Source: JBGTHB01 sp041746415 (GTDB lineage Bacteria; Pseudomonadota; Gammaproteobacteria; Coxiellales; Coxiellaceae). From it: DNA of 17,595 bases. Shown here piece by piece: positions 7,469-13,769 of the stretch. The position numbers and the translations under genes are program-made. The notes under the pieces were generated by a model. The model searched no databases, was not told the origin of the DNA, and saw nothing but the letters and a program-made list of their open reading frames with translations. The DNA lies in the NCBI GenBank assembly GCA_041746415.1, contig JBGTHB010000149.1, forward strand, positions 1 through 17,595, in the 5' to 3' direction. Position 1 is the stretch's first letter. Each line of letters begins with the position of its first letter.

Positions 7469-8494
7469 TTAATATCTCGACACTGTCTGCTGTTTTTCAA
7501 CTATACCGGCTTTAACTAATTCTTCGATGTGACTATCTAACGTGCGCATACCATCTGCCTTACCCGTTTGTATAGCCGAATATATCTGCGGTACTTTTTG
7601 TTCGCGAATAAGGTTGCGTATCGCCCCATTTGCAATCATGATTTCTTGCGCTGCTACACGACCACCGCCAATTTTAGGTAACAAGCGCTGCGCCACAATC
7701 GCTCGCAATGATTCCGCCAACATGGCACGTATAACTGGACTTTCACTGCGCGGAAACACATCCACAATACGATCCACTGTTTGTGCCGCTGAAACAGTGT
7801 GCATGGTGGTAATCACTAAATGGCCTGTCTCAGCTGCGGTTAGCGCTAAACGAATGGTTTCTAAATCACGCATCTCTCCCACCAAAATAATATCGGGATC
7901 TTCACGTAAAGCGGAACGTAATGAGGCGTGAAAACCCAGCGTATCTAAACCCACTTCACGTTGATGTATCATGCAATTTTTATTTTTATAAATATACTCA
8001 ACAGGATCTTCGATGGTTAAGATGTGTTTTTTTCCCTTTGCTGATGAGTTTATGTGATTAATCATGGCTGCCATGGTCGTGCTTTTCCCCACCCCCGTCG
8101 GTCCTGTGACAATGACCAAACCATTTTCATATTCACACATTTTTTGAAAAATAGGATCCGACATCGCTAAATCATCGAAACAAGGAATCTGGTAAGGTAT
8201 CATTCGTAGTGCAATACCAATGCCATCTTTATGGCGATAAGCATTAATACGAAAGCGCGCCACGCCTTTAATTTCACTGCTAAAATCCAACTCCATTGTT
8301 TTTTCAAATTGATTACGTTGTTTCTCACTCATTAATTCATTGGCAATATTAGCCACATCTTCACGTGACAATACCTTTTCATCCAATCGCTGCAAATCAC
8401 CATCAAGTCTTAAGATGGGTGGTTCGTTGGGAGTGATATGCAAGTCAGAAGCGTTTTTTTCCGCGGCCAACGTCATTAACTCTACAATATTCAT
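7469..8494 (-). CDS. pilT: Type IV pilus retraction ATPase PilT
   Basis: A 341-aa hexameric ATPase that depolymerises the pilus and drives retraction (twitching, DNA uptake). It has the PilT N-terminal PAS-like part (ASDLHITPNEPPILRLDGD), Walker A GPTGVGKS (131-138), Asp box TIEDPVEY (160-167), Walker B REDPDIILVGEMRD (197-210), His box ETGHLVITTMHT (222-233), and the PilT-specific C-terminal AIRNLIRE (291-298), which separates it from PilU. The Walker A variable residue is Val rather than the common Ser. AGGAG lies about 7 nt before the ATG. It is the last gene of the minus-strand minor pilin operon, 16 nt after the DUF4124-like gene, and converges on pilZ with a 44-nt gap in which I see no clear terminator hairpin. 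PilT is usually encoded apart, next to pilU; here it is coupled to the tip-complex genes and pilU is absent. Confidence 0.96.
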   Translation of the reverse strand: MNIVELMTLAAEKNASDLHITPNEPPILRLDGDLQRLDEKVLSREDVANIANELMSEKQRNQFEKTMELDFSSEIKGVARFRINAYRHKDGIGIALRMIPYQIPCFDDLAMSDPIFQKMCEYENGLVIVTGPTGVGKSTTMAAMINHINSSAKGKKHILTIEDPVEYIYKNKNCMIHQREVGLDTLGFHASLRSALREDPDIILVGEMRDLETIRLALTAAETGHLVITTMHTVSAAQTVDRIVDVFPRSESPVIRAMLAESLRAIVAQRLLPKIGGGRVAAQEIMIANGAIRNLIREQKVPQIYSAIQTGKADGMRTLDSHIEELVKAGIVEKQQTVSRY

Positions 8495-8510
8495 GCCAAG
8501 CTCCTTTTAG

Positions 8511-9101
8511 CTATGCGGGGTTCTGAATCGAATGGTATTTAACATAAAATTTCACTGGGTCACTGGTTATAAGCACACTTTTATTAGCGTCAATCACTGC
8601 CACTTGGACAGTATAGGTACCACGCGGTAAATGTTCACGAGATATTTCAAATGATGTGGCTGTACCTGGCTCGCCATAACGTGCACCATCCAGCAACAAC
8701 ACAGTTTGATCGCCTTCCTGTAATTTTGGCTCTAGCGTAAAGTTGACTGGAATATTATCTTGATTTTGAAACGTTTGCTCAGGTGTAATCGAGGTAATGC
8801 TTAATTTTTCATATGCCTTTTTTTCAGTGAGCTTATTCTTTTCTTTGTCTGGTTTTTTTTTGCCGTCGTTTTTAATGTCCAAAGGCACCATATCCTGTTC
8901 TTCTTTACTCGGCGTGTAGGTGCTTTTTTCAGTAGATACATTCAACGGGCTCACGCTCACTTTTTTGGCACCATCAGTTTGGTCACTACTATACGATACC
9001 GTGCCATCCGGCTCGGTTTTCATGTAAATTGGTGTCTGCGAAAAAGCTTGAGTAACAAACAGTGCGCTTAGCAAATAAATTAGATAGAAATATTTTTTCA
9101 T
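8511..9101 (-). CDS. Exported DUF4124-like protein in the minor pilin operon
   Basis: A 196-aa secreted or periplasmic protein. The start at 9101 is chosen over the in-frame ATG at 9125 because AAGGA is 7 nt upstream and it gives a clean signal peptide (MKKYFYLIYLLSALFVTQAFS, cleavage near residue 20). Next comes a short DUF4124-like segment (about 22-60; IYMKTEPDGTVSYSSDQ), a lysine-rich linker (about 72-98), and a C-terminal Ig-like beta domain (about 100-192; VNFTLEPKLQEGDQTVLLLDG, LPRGTYTVQVAVIDAN, VKFYV). Only an A separates it from the pilV stop, and pilT follows by 16 nt, so it is within the operon. It occupies the place where Pseudomonas has pilY1/pilY2, but shows no PilY1 beta-propeller and is far too small. 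Proteins of this architecture are common near unrelated genes in gammaproteobacteria and their function is not established. The domain call is moderate; a pilus role is inferred from the operon only. Confidence 0.7.
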   Translation of the reverse strand: MKKYFYLIYLLSALFVTQAFSQTPIYMKTEPDGTVSYSSDQTDGAKKVSVSPLNVSTEKSTYTPSKEEQDMVPLDIKNDGKKKPDKEKNKLTEKKAYEKLSITSITPEQTFQNQDNIPVNFTLEPKLQEGDQTVLLLDGARYGEPGTATSFEISREHLPRGTYTVQVAVIDANKSVLITSDPVKFYVKYHSIQNPA

Positions 9102-9102
9102 T

Positions 9103-9537
9103 TTATAATCCTTGCATAACTTCACCAGTTTTAACTGGATCTACTTGGCCAATAATACTTTCAAGCGTGATTGATTCGGTTTGGTTTGATGACGTTGACC
9201 ACGTTACTGTTACCACAACTTGTTTATAGGGCGGGCTTGCAACATCCGTCACTACCCAGCTTACGGTATAAGTGGTGTTGTTATTTACTACCACTTCGTT
9301 GCCATTAACAATTTCATTGTAAGCAGGACTGCCATCAGCGCTATCTAAATAAACATAATTGCGTAAATTGTTCAAGCGCGTTTCCGCTAATGCTACTGCT
9401 TCTGACTGCTGTTGTGTCGACCCTAAATTACGCAGCAAATCACCTTGGAATTTTACAATAATCACCACCCCCACAGCCAATATTACAATAGCAATCATAA
9501 TTTCAATTAATGTTAAGCCCGCTGCTTTTAATTTCAT
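9103..9537 (-). CDS. pilV: Minor pilin PilV-like
   Basis: A 144-aa prepilin of the PilV/GspI type, a component of the minor pilin priming complex. The leader MKLKAAG is followed by LTLIEIMIAIVILAVGVVII, giving Leu+1 rather than Phe, and Glu+5 at residue 12. After the helix comes the PilV-typical segment QQSEAVALAETRLNNLRNY and, near the end, VVVTVTWSTSSNQTESITLESII, which matches the family's VxVxW...G....ITL strand pair. The gene begins 3 nt after the pilX stop and its own stop is separated from the next ATG by one base. TAAGG is very close to the ATG (3 nt), so translation probably depends on coupling to pilX. The order fimU-pilW-pilX-pilV differs from the fimU-pilV-pilW-pilX order of Pseudomonas. 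PilV is favoured over GspI because all neighbours are T4P genes. Confidence 0.8.
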   Translation of the reverse strand: MKLKAAGLTLIEIMIAIVILAVGVVIIVKFQGDLLRNLGSTQQQSEAVALAETRLNNLRNYVYLDSADGSPAYNEIVNGNEVVVNNNTTYTVSWVVTDVASPPYKQVVVTVTWSTSSNQTESITLESIIGQVDPVKTGEVMQGL

Positions 9538-9540
9538 ACC

Positions 9541-10731
9541 TTAATCACTCGCAAAATCTTTCCACGTGCCTGCTAACCTACCATAACTTCCCCCTCCGCC
9601 AGGCAATCCAGATATAGTTCTTTTCAATATTGCTGAATCATATTTTACTTTTGAGTTGCCACTAAAAACTAATTGGGTAATTGTTGCATCACCGCCGGAT
9701 ATTACTCCGCCATTCACCAAGGCATTGCCTTCCATACGCAACCCAGTAGTACCCAACACAAATACCAAACCATTTACCACCACGTTACTATTTAATTCTA
9801 CATTTCCTGTCACAATCAAATTGCCATGAATTGTTACATTACCATTTATCATATCGGCCGACGCCACTTCCAAATTGCCATCCACAATAATGTTTATCGG
9901 CCTTTCTGCAGAGCCAAGAGTAAGATTGGATCCTCGTATCCTCGCCTTCCCAGCCAGTTGCTCAATAGTAATTGTCTGTCCTTGAGCACTGGTCAAATAA
10001 CCTGAATAATCGTGTGTTAGCGAGCTAGTATACGTTCGATCCGATAATTTTTTTAAATCATCGATTGATCGCCCCAGATAGGTATTTTCAAGCTCAGCAT
10101 CCGAACTGGAAGCCGCGCCTGCATCACCTTGATTAATATCCATACCAGTAATGAAACGGTTTGAAGATGGAAATGAATTAATGTAAGTTTGCGCACTGCC
10201 ACCTAACGTTACGACACCACCAGCTACAACATTTGTACCGGTTTCGCTATTTTCAATGCGTGTATTACCAGTTAAATCCACAGAACCACGAACTGTAAGA
10301 GGTTGCGGTGGTGGATTTAGCGCCATGGAACCTGCCCCAGCGCCGCTTTGATATTTTACCCGCTGCAATAAATTAGAGTTCACCAAACCGTCACTGCTGG
10401 TACCAACTGATGTAACTTCTATAAGATTTTTACCAGACTCAAAAATAAATGTAGTGGAATAATTTGCCCCACCAGGCAGGCTACCAGTTACCGTTTCCCC
10501 ATCTATTAAAGTGGAGTAATTATTATCGAGATACACCATGCCATGTTCCAACCCTGCTTGTGCAGCGTTAAACGCCTGTTGTGACACGCGCTCATCTACG
10601 ACTACTTTTTGATGTGTCAACACTGTGCTTGCGGATAAAAACGCCAGCAAGGTTACGCACACCAGGATGACTAATGTCATCATTAATGTGGAAAAGCCAC
10701 TCATCCGATTTTTATGGTACGTATTTATCAT
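9541..10731 (-). CDS. pilX: PilX-like minor pilin with large beta-helix-like C-terminal domain
   Basis: A 396-aa protein, about twice the length of classical PilX. The N-terminus is PilX_N-like: leader MINTYHKNRMSG, then FSTLMMTLVILVCVTLLAFLSASTV, a hydrophobic helix without Glu at +5 (Met instead), as is usual for PilX/GspK-type subunits, followed by ERVSQQAFNAAQAGLEHG. From about residue 145 the protein becomes a run of short beta-strand repeats: NIIVDGNLEV, GNVTIHGNLIVTGNVELNSNVVVNG and GNALVNGGVISGGDATI, resembling right-handed beta-helix or bactofilin-like folds. The tail is glycine-rich (GLPGGGGSYGRL). The ATG at 10731 has AAGG six nt upstream and overlaps the end of pilW by 20 nt. Such a long exposed domain in a tip-complex subunit could serve adhesion or stand in for PilY1, which is absent here; that is inference. 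The family call is good; the fold of the C-terminal domain is a guess from repeat pattern. Confidence 0.78.
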   Translation of the reverse strand: MINTYHKNRMSGFSTLMMTLVILVCVTLLAFLSASTVLTHQKVVVDERVSQQAFNAAQAGLEHGMVYLDNNYSTLIDGETVTGSLPGGANYSTTFIFESGKNLIEVTSVGTSSDGLVNSNLLQRVKYQSGAGAGSMALNPPPQPLTVRGSVDLTGNTRIENSETGTNVVAGGVVTLGGSAQTYINSFPSSNRFITGMDINQGDAGAASSSDAELENTYLGRSIDDLKKLSDRTYTSSLTHDYSGYLTSAQGQTITIEQLAGKARIRGSNLTLGSAERPINIIVDGNLEVASADMINGNVTIHGNLIVTGNVELNSNVVVNGLVFVLGTTGLRMEGNALVNGGVISGGDATITQLVFSGNSKVKYDSAILKRTISGLPGGGGSYGRLAGTWKDFASD

Positions 10732-11371
10732 TGTACACCTTTATTGTTCGAGATAACGTTCGCGTAACAGATGAATCACCTGCTAGCTGACCTGTTATGG
10801 TTACCGTTACTCGTCGGATTTGCATGACGGCTGTGCCAGGGCCAGTACCGTCAATATCTACTGATGATGTTGTTAATGCTAACTGAAAAGCAGTGATCGT
10901 GACTAAGCGGGTATCGGTTAAATTAATCCAGTTTGCTGCAGCAGCAGCGCAGTCAAATGGTGCACCGTGTTGACGATACTGTATGGCACCTAGCATAAGG
11001 CGATAACCATAACGTTCATCATCACTTCCCGCCCCCACACCGGGTAACGCACCATTACTATCACGATCATAAGTCATTAATATGCAGTTACCACCGGTAA
11101 TTTGAATATCGGTTGTGCCAGTCTGCATAAAAGGATTATTAGAACTGGTTTCAGCGCTACCCCAATAGCCTGCGCGCTGTATATCCCGCGCCAAACTGTT
11201 TAAAACCAAATTTAATTCACTATCCAATTTTGTAATTTCAATCGTGCTGCGATTATGTTTTCCAGACATGAAAAACAATCCTAATAACGCTGCAACAATA
11301 ATTGTGCTAATTGCAATCGCAATAACCAGTTCAATCAACGTTACACCAAATTGTTTTGAATGGTTTAACAT
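10712..11371 (-). CDS. pilW: Minor pilin PilW
   Basis: A 219-aa prepilin of the PilW/GspJ family, part of the priming/tip complex. The leader MLNHSKQFG precedes VTLIELVIAIAISTIIVAALLGLFF: Val at +1, where Phe is usual, and Glu+5 at residue 14. The diagnostic PilW motif RDIQRAGYWG (62-71) follows the helix. Further on are a GNCILMTYDRD strand and a paired C-terminal beta segment (MQIRRVTVTITGQ, TRTLSRTIKVYN). The start codon overlaps the fimU stop (ATGTTAA, 7 nt shared) and GGAG lies about 10 nt upstream, so translation is coupled. The end overlaps pilX by 20 nt. Confidence 0.85.
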   Translation of the reverse strand: MLNHSKQFGVTLIELVIAIAISTIIVAALLGLFFMSGKHNRSTIEITKLDSELNLVLNSLARDIQRAGYWGSAETSSNNPFMQTGTTDIQITGGNCILMTYDRDSNGALPGVGAGSDDERYGYRLMLGAIQYRQHGAPFDCAAAAANWINLTDTRLVTITAFQLALTTSSVDIDGTGPGTAVMQIRRVTVTITGQLAGDSSVTRTLSRTIKVYNDKYVP

Positions 11372-11862
11372 GGTTGGTAATCTCCAAAATCACTAGAACA
11401 AACTTGTGCTGAACCTGCTGGTGTCACCACAACAGAAATGGCTCCCGCCCCTGAAGTAAAAGTCACGGTTCCTGAAGGTTGTGCAAATCCGCGTTCACCA
11501 TCAAAAGTTATCAACGTCGTAATGTCAGTTGCAGTGAGCGCATCAATTGCACCCTTATAATTTGTTGAGCGAACTTGGCCCAAATTACAAGCACCAGCTG
11601 AATTGCAATCACAGCTCGCTGCTGTGGTGGCGCCATAACACCAATTCGCCCCCGTGATGATGCTGATTGCGGTATTCGCATTGTTTTTTAATGCTTCTGA
11701 ACGAGCACGAGTGACATCATTATAAAAAGTTTCAGCGGCTAACTTAGTGCGACTGACTTCACCAAAGTGCATAAACATAGGGATACTGATGCTGGCCGCT
11801 ATGGCAAGAATAGCTACCGCAATCATGACTTCGATCAATGTTAATCCTTGGCAATGATTCAT
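11365..11862 (-). CDS. fimU: GspH/FimT-family minor pilin (FimU-like)
   Basis: A 165-aa prepilin that begins the minor pilin operon. The leader MNHCQG is followed by LTLIEVMIAVAILAIAASISIP (Leu+1, Glu+5 at residue 11). The GspH signature FYNDVTRARSEALKNN (46-61) is clear. The globular domain is cysteine-rich (C75, 84, 86, 92, 155, 165) and has the family's ITFDGERGFAQPSG turn and closing VVVTPAGSAQVCSS. In DNA-binding FimT proteins the segment after the last strand carries GRxR; here the matching stretch is GSAQ, so FimU (tip-complex adaptor) is favoured over a DNA receptor. The ATG at 11862 has an AGG site about 4 nt upstream. A -10 TATACT lies about 83 nt upstream. The assignment between FimU and FimT is not certain; membership of the GspH/FimT family is. 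Confidence 0.82.
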   Translation of the reverse strand: MNHCQGLTLIEVMIAVAILAIAASISIPMFMHFGEVSRTKLAAETFYNDVTRARSEALKNNANTAISIITGANWCYGATTAASCDCNSAGACNLGQVRSTNYKGAIDALTATDITTLITFDGERGFAQPSGTVTFTSGAGAISVVVTPAGSAQVCSSDFGDYQPC

Positions 11863-11944
11863 TTACCTAACCCCGCTCATATACTCCGCACCTAGCAGCT
11901 TCATCCAATCTGCCAGTAATAGACCTCCAATTACTTCTTATATA

Positions 11945-11950
11945 AGTATA
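11945..11950 (-). promoter_or_regulatory. Candidate -10 element of the fimU operon
   Basis: TATACT on the minus strand within ACTATACTTA, a ten-base string also present at the pilA1 promoter. No good -35 is seen at normal spacing, so an activator may be needed. The leader to the fimU ATG would be about 75-80 nt. Confidence 0.35.
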
Positions 11951-12022
11951 GTAGTAAATCAATGCGTTAACCTTGTAATTTGCTCTGCGTCTAAAAAATA
12001 AATTTAATAGAATCAATCACAT

Positions 12023-12056
12023 AAAAAAAACAGCGACTCAACGGAGTGAGTCGCTG
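12023..12056 (-). terminator. Strong intrinsic terminator, minus strand
   Basis: A perfect 10-bp stem, CAGCGACTCA / TGAGTCGCTG, with a 6-nt loop, followed on the minus strand by eight consecutive T. It stops transcription coming leftwards from the 12060-12400 region before it enters the fimU operon, which implies that something is transcribed there. Confidence 0.85.
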
Positions 12057-12124
12057 CGCCATTCGCCTTCACTGCTGGGGAGTAGTGTTGGCCATTTGGC
12101 TAAATCAAAGTGGTCCAGCCACAA

Positions 12125-12334
12125 TCACTTCATCCTGAGCTGCGCGCTGGACCGGTGCCAGGGATGGTAAATCAAAAAAAATAATAATTTCCCGCACCCG
12201 GGATTAAAGCGGTAGTAATAGCTGAATTGGAATAAAAGGAAATTAAAAAATACGATTAATGACATGCTAAGTAATGCAATCAGCAAGGTGAAAAAACCAA
12301 CGTATTTCAAGGTCAACCAACTGTGTAGATTCAT
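12125..12334 (-). CDS. Doubtful small hydrophobic protein
   Basis: A 69-codon frame with AGGGTGG 5 nt before its ATG. Residues 11-40 form a long hydrophobic, aromatic-rich helix that could span the membrane; the rest (FNPGCGKLLFFLIYHPWHRSSAQLRMK) has no recognisable pattern. In its favour are the ribosome site and a strong terminator on the same strand about 70 nt after the stop. Against it are the lack of any family resemblance and the run of eight T in the coding strand. A -1 shift on that T-run would replace the last 15 residues with DLPSLAPVQRAAQDEVIVAGPL, which looks more protein-like. I recognise no function; it may instead be part of a non-coding transcript. Confidence 0.25.
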   Translation of the reverse strand: MNLHSWLTLKYVGFFTLLIALLSMSLIVFFNFLLFQFSYYYRFNPGCGKLLFFLIYHPWHRSSAQLRMK

Positions 12335-12375
12335 CTATACCACCCTAGTGCTGCCCTATATGGATCCTAGTAATG

Positions 12376-12391
12376 GCGATAAATCTATCGC
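12376..12391. repeat. Inverted repeat GCGATA-N4-TATCGC
   Basis: Perfect 6-bp arms with a 4-nt centre. It lies about 42 nt upstream of the doubtful small ORF on the minus strand. Possible operator; no binding protein can be named. Confidence 0.4.
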
Positions 12392-12430
12392 ACACAAGTC
12401 GATCATCTGTCCTTAGAAAAAACAATAAGA

Positions 12431-12463
12431 GCATGCACCGTAATTTTAATTACAGTTGCATGC
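12431..12463. repeat. 33-bp interrupted palindrome upstream of pilM
   Basis: Outer arms GCATGCA / TGCATGC (7 bp) and inner arms GTAATT / AATTAC (6 bp) around TT, with short unpaired CC and AGT between them. The two nested arm pairs make chance unlikely. It may be an operator for a dimeric regulator, or a minus-strand hairpin followed by a T-rich stretch. Confidence 0.5.
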
Positions 12464-12500
12464 CCATCCACCCAACCTAAAAACATTTTATTTTTTACTT

Positions 12501-12528
12501 TTGTCACTTTTATTATAGACAATATATA
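12501..12528 (+). promoter_or_regulatory. Distal candidate promoter for pilMNOPQ
   Basis: TTGTCA (5 of 6 matches to the -35 consensus), a 16-nt spacer and TATATA (4 of 6 matches to -10). It would give a leader of about 135 nt that contains the TGCATA palindrome at 12583. Confidence 0.35.
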
Positions 12529-12582
12529 TGCTTGCAGCAGAAACGGATTATGCCATTGCTAAATCACCCATCTCGCCAATTT

Positions 12583-12595
12583 TGCATAATATGCA
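12583..12595. repeat. Palindrome TGCATA-A-TATGCA
   Basis: Perfect 6-bp arms around one base, 13 nt upstream of the -35 element of the proximal pilM promoter and downstream of the distal one. This is an operator-like position. Confidence 0.4.
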
Positions 12596-12608
12596 GCAAA
12601 AAAGCGCA

Positions 12609-12637
12609 TTGTAACAACGGACTAGATGGATTATAGT
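12609..12637 (+). promoter_or_regulatory. Proximal sigma70 promoter for pilMNOPQ
   Basis: TTGTAA, a 17-nt spacer and TATAGT (4 of 6 and 5 of 6 consensus matches). The transcript would start near 12644, about 28 nt before the pilM ATG. This is the best-formed sigma70 promoter in the window. Confidence 0.55.
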
Positions 12638-12671
12638 GTATATTGAATGAACGCAAGCATGGGTACCAAGG

Positions 12672-13769
12672 ATGGACACAACTCAAAAGTTCAATATAAA
12701 CAATCTCATAGATATGCTCGGGTTTTCAACGCCAACCTATGTTGGCTTAGATATTGATCCCAGCTCACTTGTTCTCGCCTCTTTAGAGCTCATCAATCAA
12801 AATTGGGTGCTAAATAAATTCGCCATTAAAGAAATCCCGGTTGATACCATCAAAAATGGCGAGTTACAAAAAAAAGAAAACTTCTCCAAAGCACTGACCC
12901 AGCTCAAACAAATGTGCCACTTAACTAATCAAGGTGGCGCCATTGCGGTAACGAGTAAATCCGTCACCACGCACTACACTATTACCAACAAAGAGGAAAA
13001 TGAAGTAAAACTTCATTATCTTGCCGAATCAGAAGCTAAACGAATCTTTCCAGATATCTACGACCATATCTATTTAGACCATTGTCTGCTTCGAGATCCA
13101 GAAGCTGAAAAAGAAAATAAGCAAAAATTATTATTAGTGGCCGCACACAAAAAATCAGTTGAGCCTGTCATCAATGCTGCAAAAATATCTGGTCTACCCA
13201 TCAAAGTAATTGATGTGGATTATCTTTGCTTACAGCGCGCATTTACGCTAGTAGAACATCAAGCAAAAGGCAGCATCATCGGTTTAATTAATCTTGAAAG
13301 CTTTTCAAGCCTATTTGCTGTCATCGACAATAACGAGCTCATTCACCATCACCACCAAGGTTTTACCATTCAAGGGTTGGATAATATTATTCGTTACACC
13401 ATAAGCTGTTTTGAACCAAATGCAGCACTAGAACACAGCAAAGATAAAAAACATATTGAAGCTGTTAAACTCAATCCAGTAATCGAAAATCAGCTTATTA
13501 ACCAACTGCAATTTATTTTAAAATCTTATACAAGCCAACCCGATAACACCAAACTTGAAAAAATCATTCTATCTGGTAGAGCCGCATTAATACCGAATAT
13601 TGAAAAAATGCTCAGTGAAAAACTGATGCTGGATATCGTCATTGCACAACCATTTGATAGCATTAAAATCAGTTCAGGATTATCTGCTACTACTATTGAA
13701 AAACTGGGGCCAGCATGTCTTATGGCATGTGGCTTAGCCATGAGAAACAACGACAATGATAAATATTAA
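12672..13769 (+). CDS. pilM: Type IV pilus alignment protein PilM
   Basis: A 365-aa actin-like (FtsA-fold) cytoplasmic protein that binds the N-terminal INLLPWR tail of PilN and links motor and alignment complexes. The first phosphate loop is recognisable (VGLDIDPSSLVLASLEL, 24-40). The second signature, normally beginning with an Asp as DIG, is here GLINLESFSSLFAV (204-217), and the adenosine motif, usually GGxA, is SGRAALIP (301-308), followed by the typical AQPF and a closing ACGLAMR. It therefore keeps the fold signals but has weakened nucleotide-binding residues. There is a run of four His at 225-228. The start is fixed by the proximal promoter and lack of alternatives, though AAGG abuts the ATG directly and the only spaced Shine-Dalgarno bases are GGG about 9 nt upstream, so initiation may be weak. 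It overlaps pilN by 14 nt. Confidence 0.9.
   Translation: MDTTQKFNINNLIDMLGFSTPTYVGLDIDPSSLVLASLELINQNWVLNKFAIKEIPVDTIKNGELQKKENFSKALTQLKQMCHLTNQGGAIAVTSKSVTTHYTITNKEENEVKLHYLAESEAKRIFPDIYDHIYLDHCLLRDPEAEKENKQKLLLVAAHKKSVEPVINAAKISGLPIKVIDVDYLCLQRAFTLVEHQAKGSIIGLINLESFSSLFAVIDNNELIHHHHQGFTIQGLDNIIRYTISCFEPNAALEHSKDKKHIEAVKLNPVIENQLINQLQFILKSYTSQPDNTKLEKIILSGRAALIPNIEKMLSEKLMLDIVIAQPFDSIKISSGLSATTIEKLGPACLMACGLAMRNNDNDKY

Larger units (their letters stand above)
11863..12671. other. Gene-poor regulatory spacer between the fimU and pilM operons
   Basis: About 800 nt holding no confidently coding gene. From left to right it contains the probable fimU promoter (11945-11950), a strong minus-strand terminator (12023-12056), a structured stretch with paired GGTCCAGC (12112-12119) and GCTGGACC (12146-12153), a doubtful 69-codon hydrophobic frame, three inverted repeats (12376-12595) and the pilM promoter. 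The placement suggests a control region serving both divergent pilus operons. Confidence 0.7.

Noticed and set aside
7542..7931. 129-codon plus-strand frame opposite pilT
   Set aside because: It is antisense to the Walker B, His box and AIRNLIRE coding region of pilT and has no recognisable domain.
7469..8494. PilU instead of PilT
   Set aside because: AIRNLIRE and the overall match favour PilT.
8511..9101. PilY1 or PilY2
   Set aside because: Far too short for PilY1 and with no beta-propeller or calcium-loop sequence; similarity to PilY2 could not be supported from the sequence.
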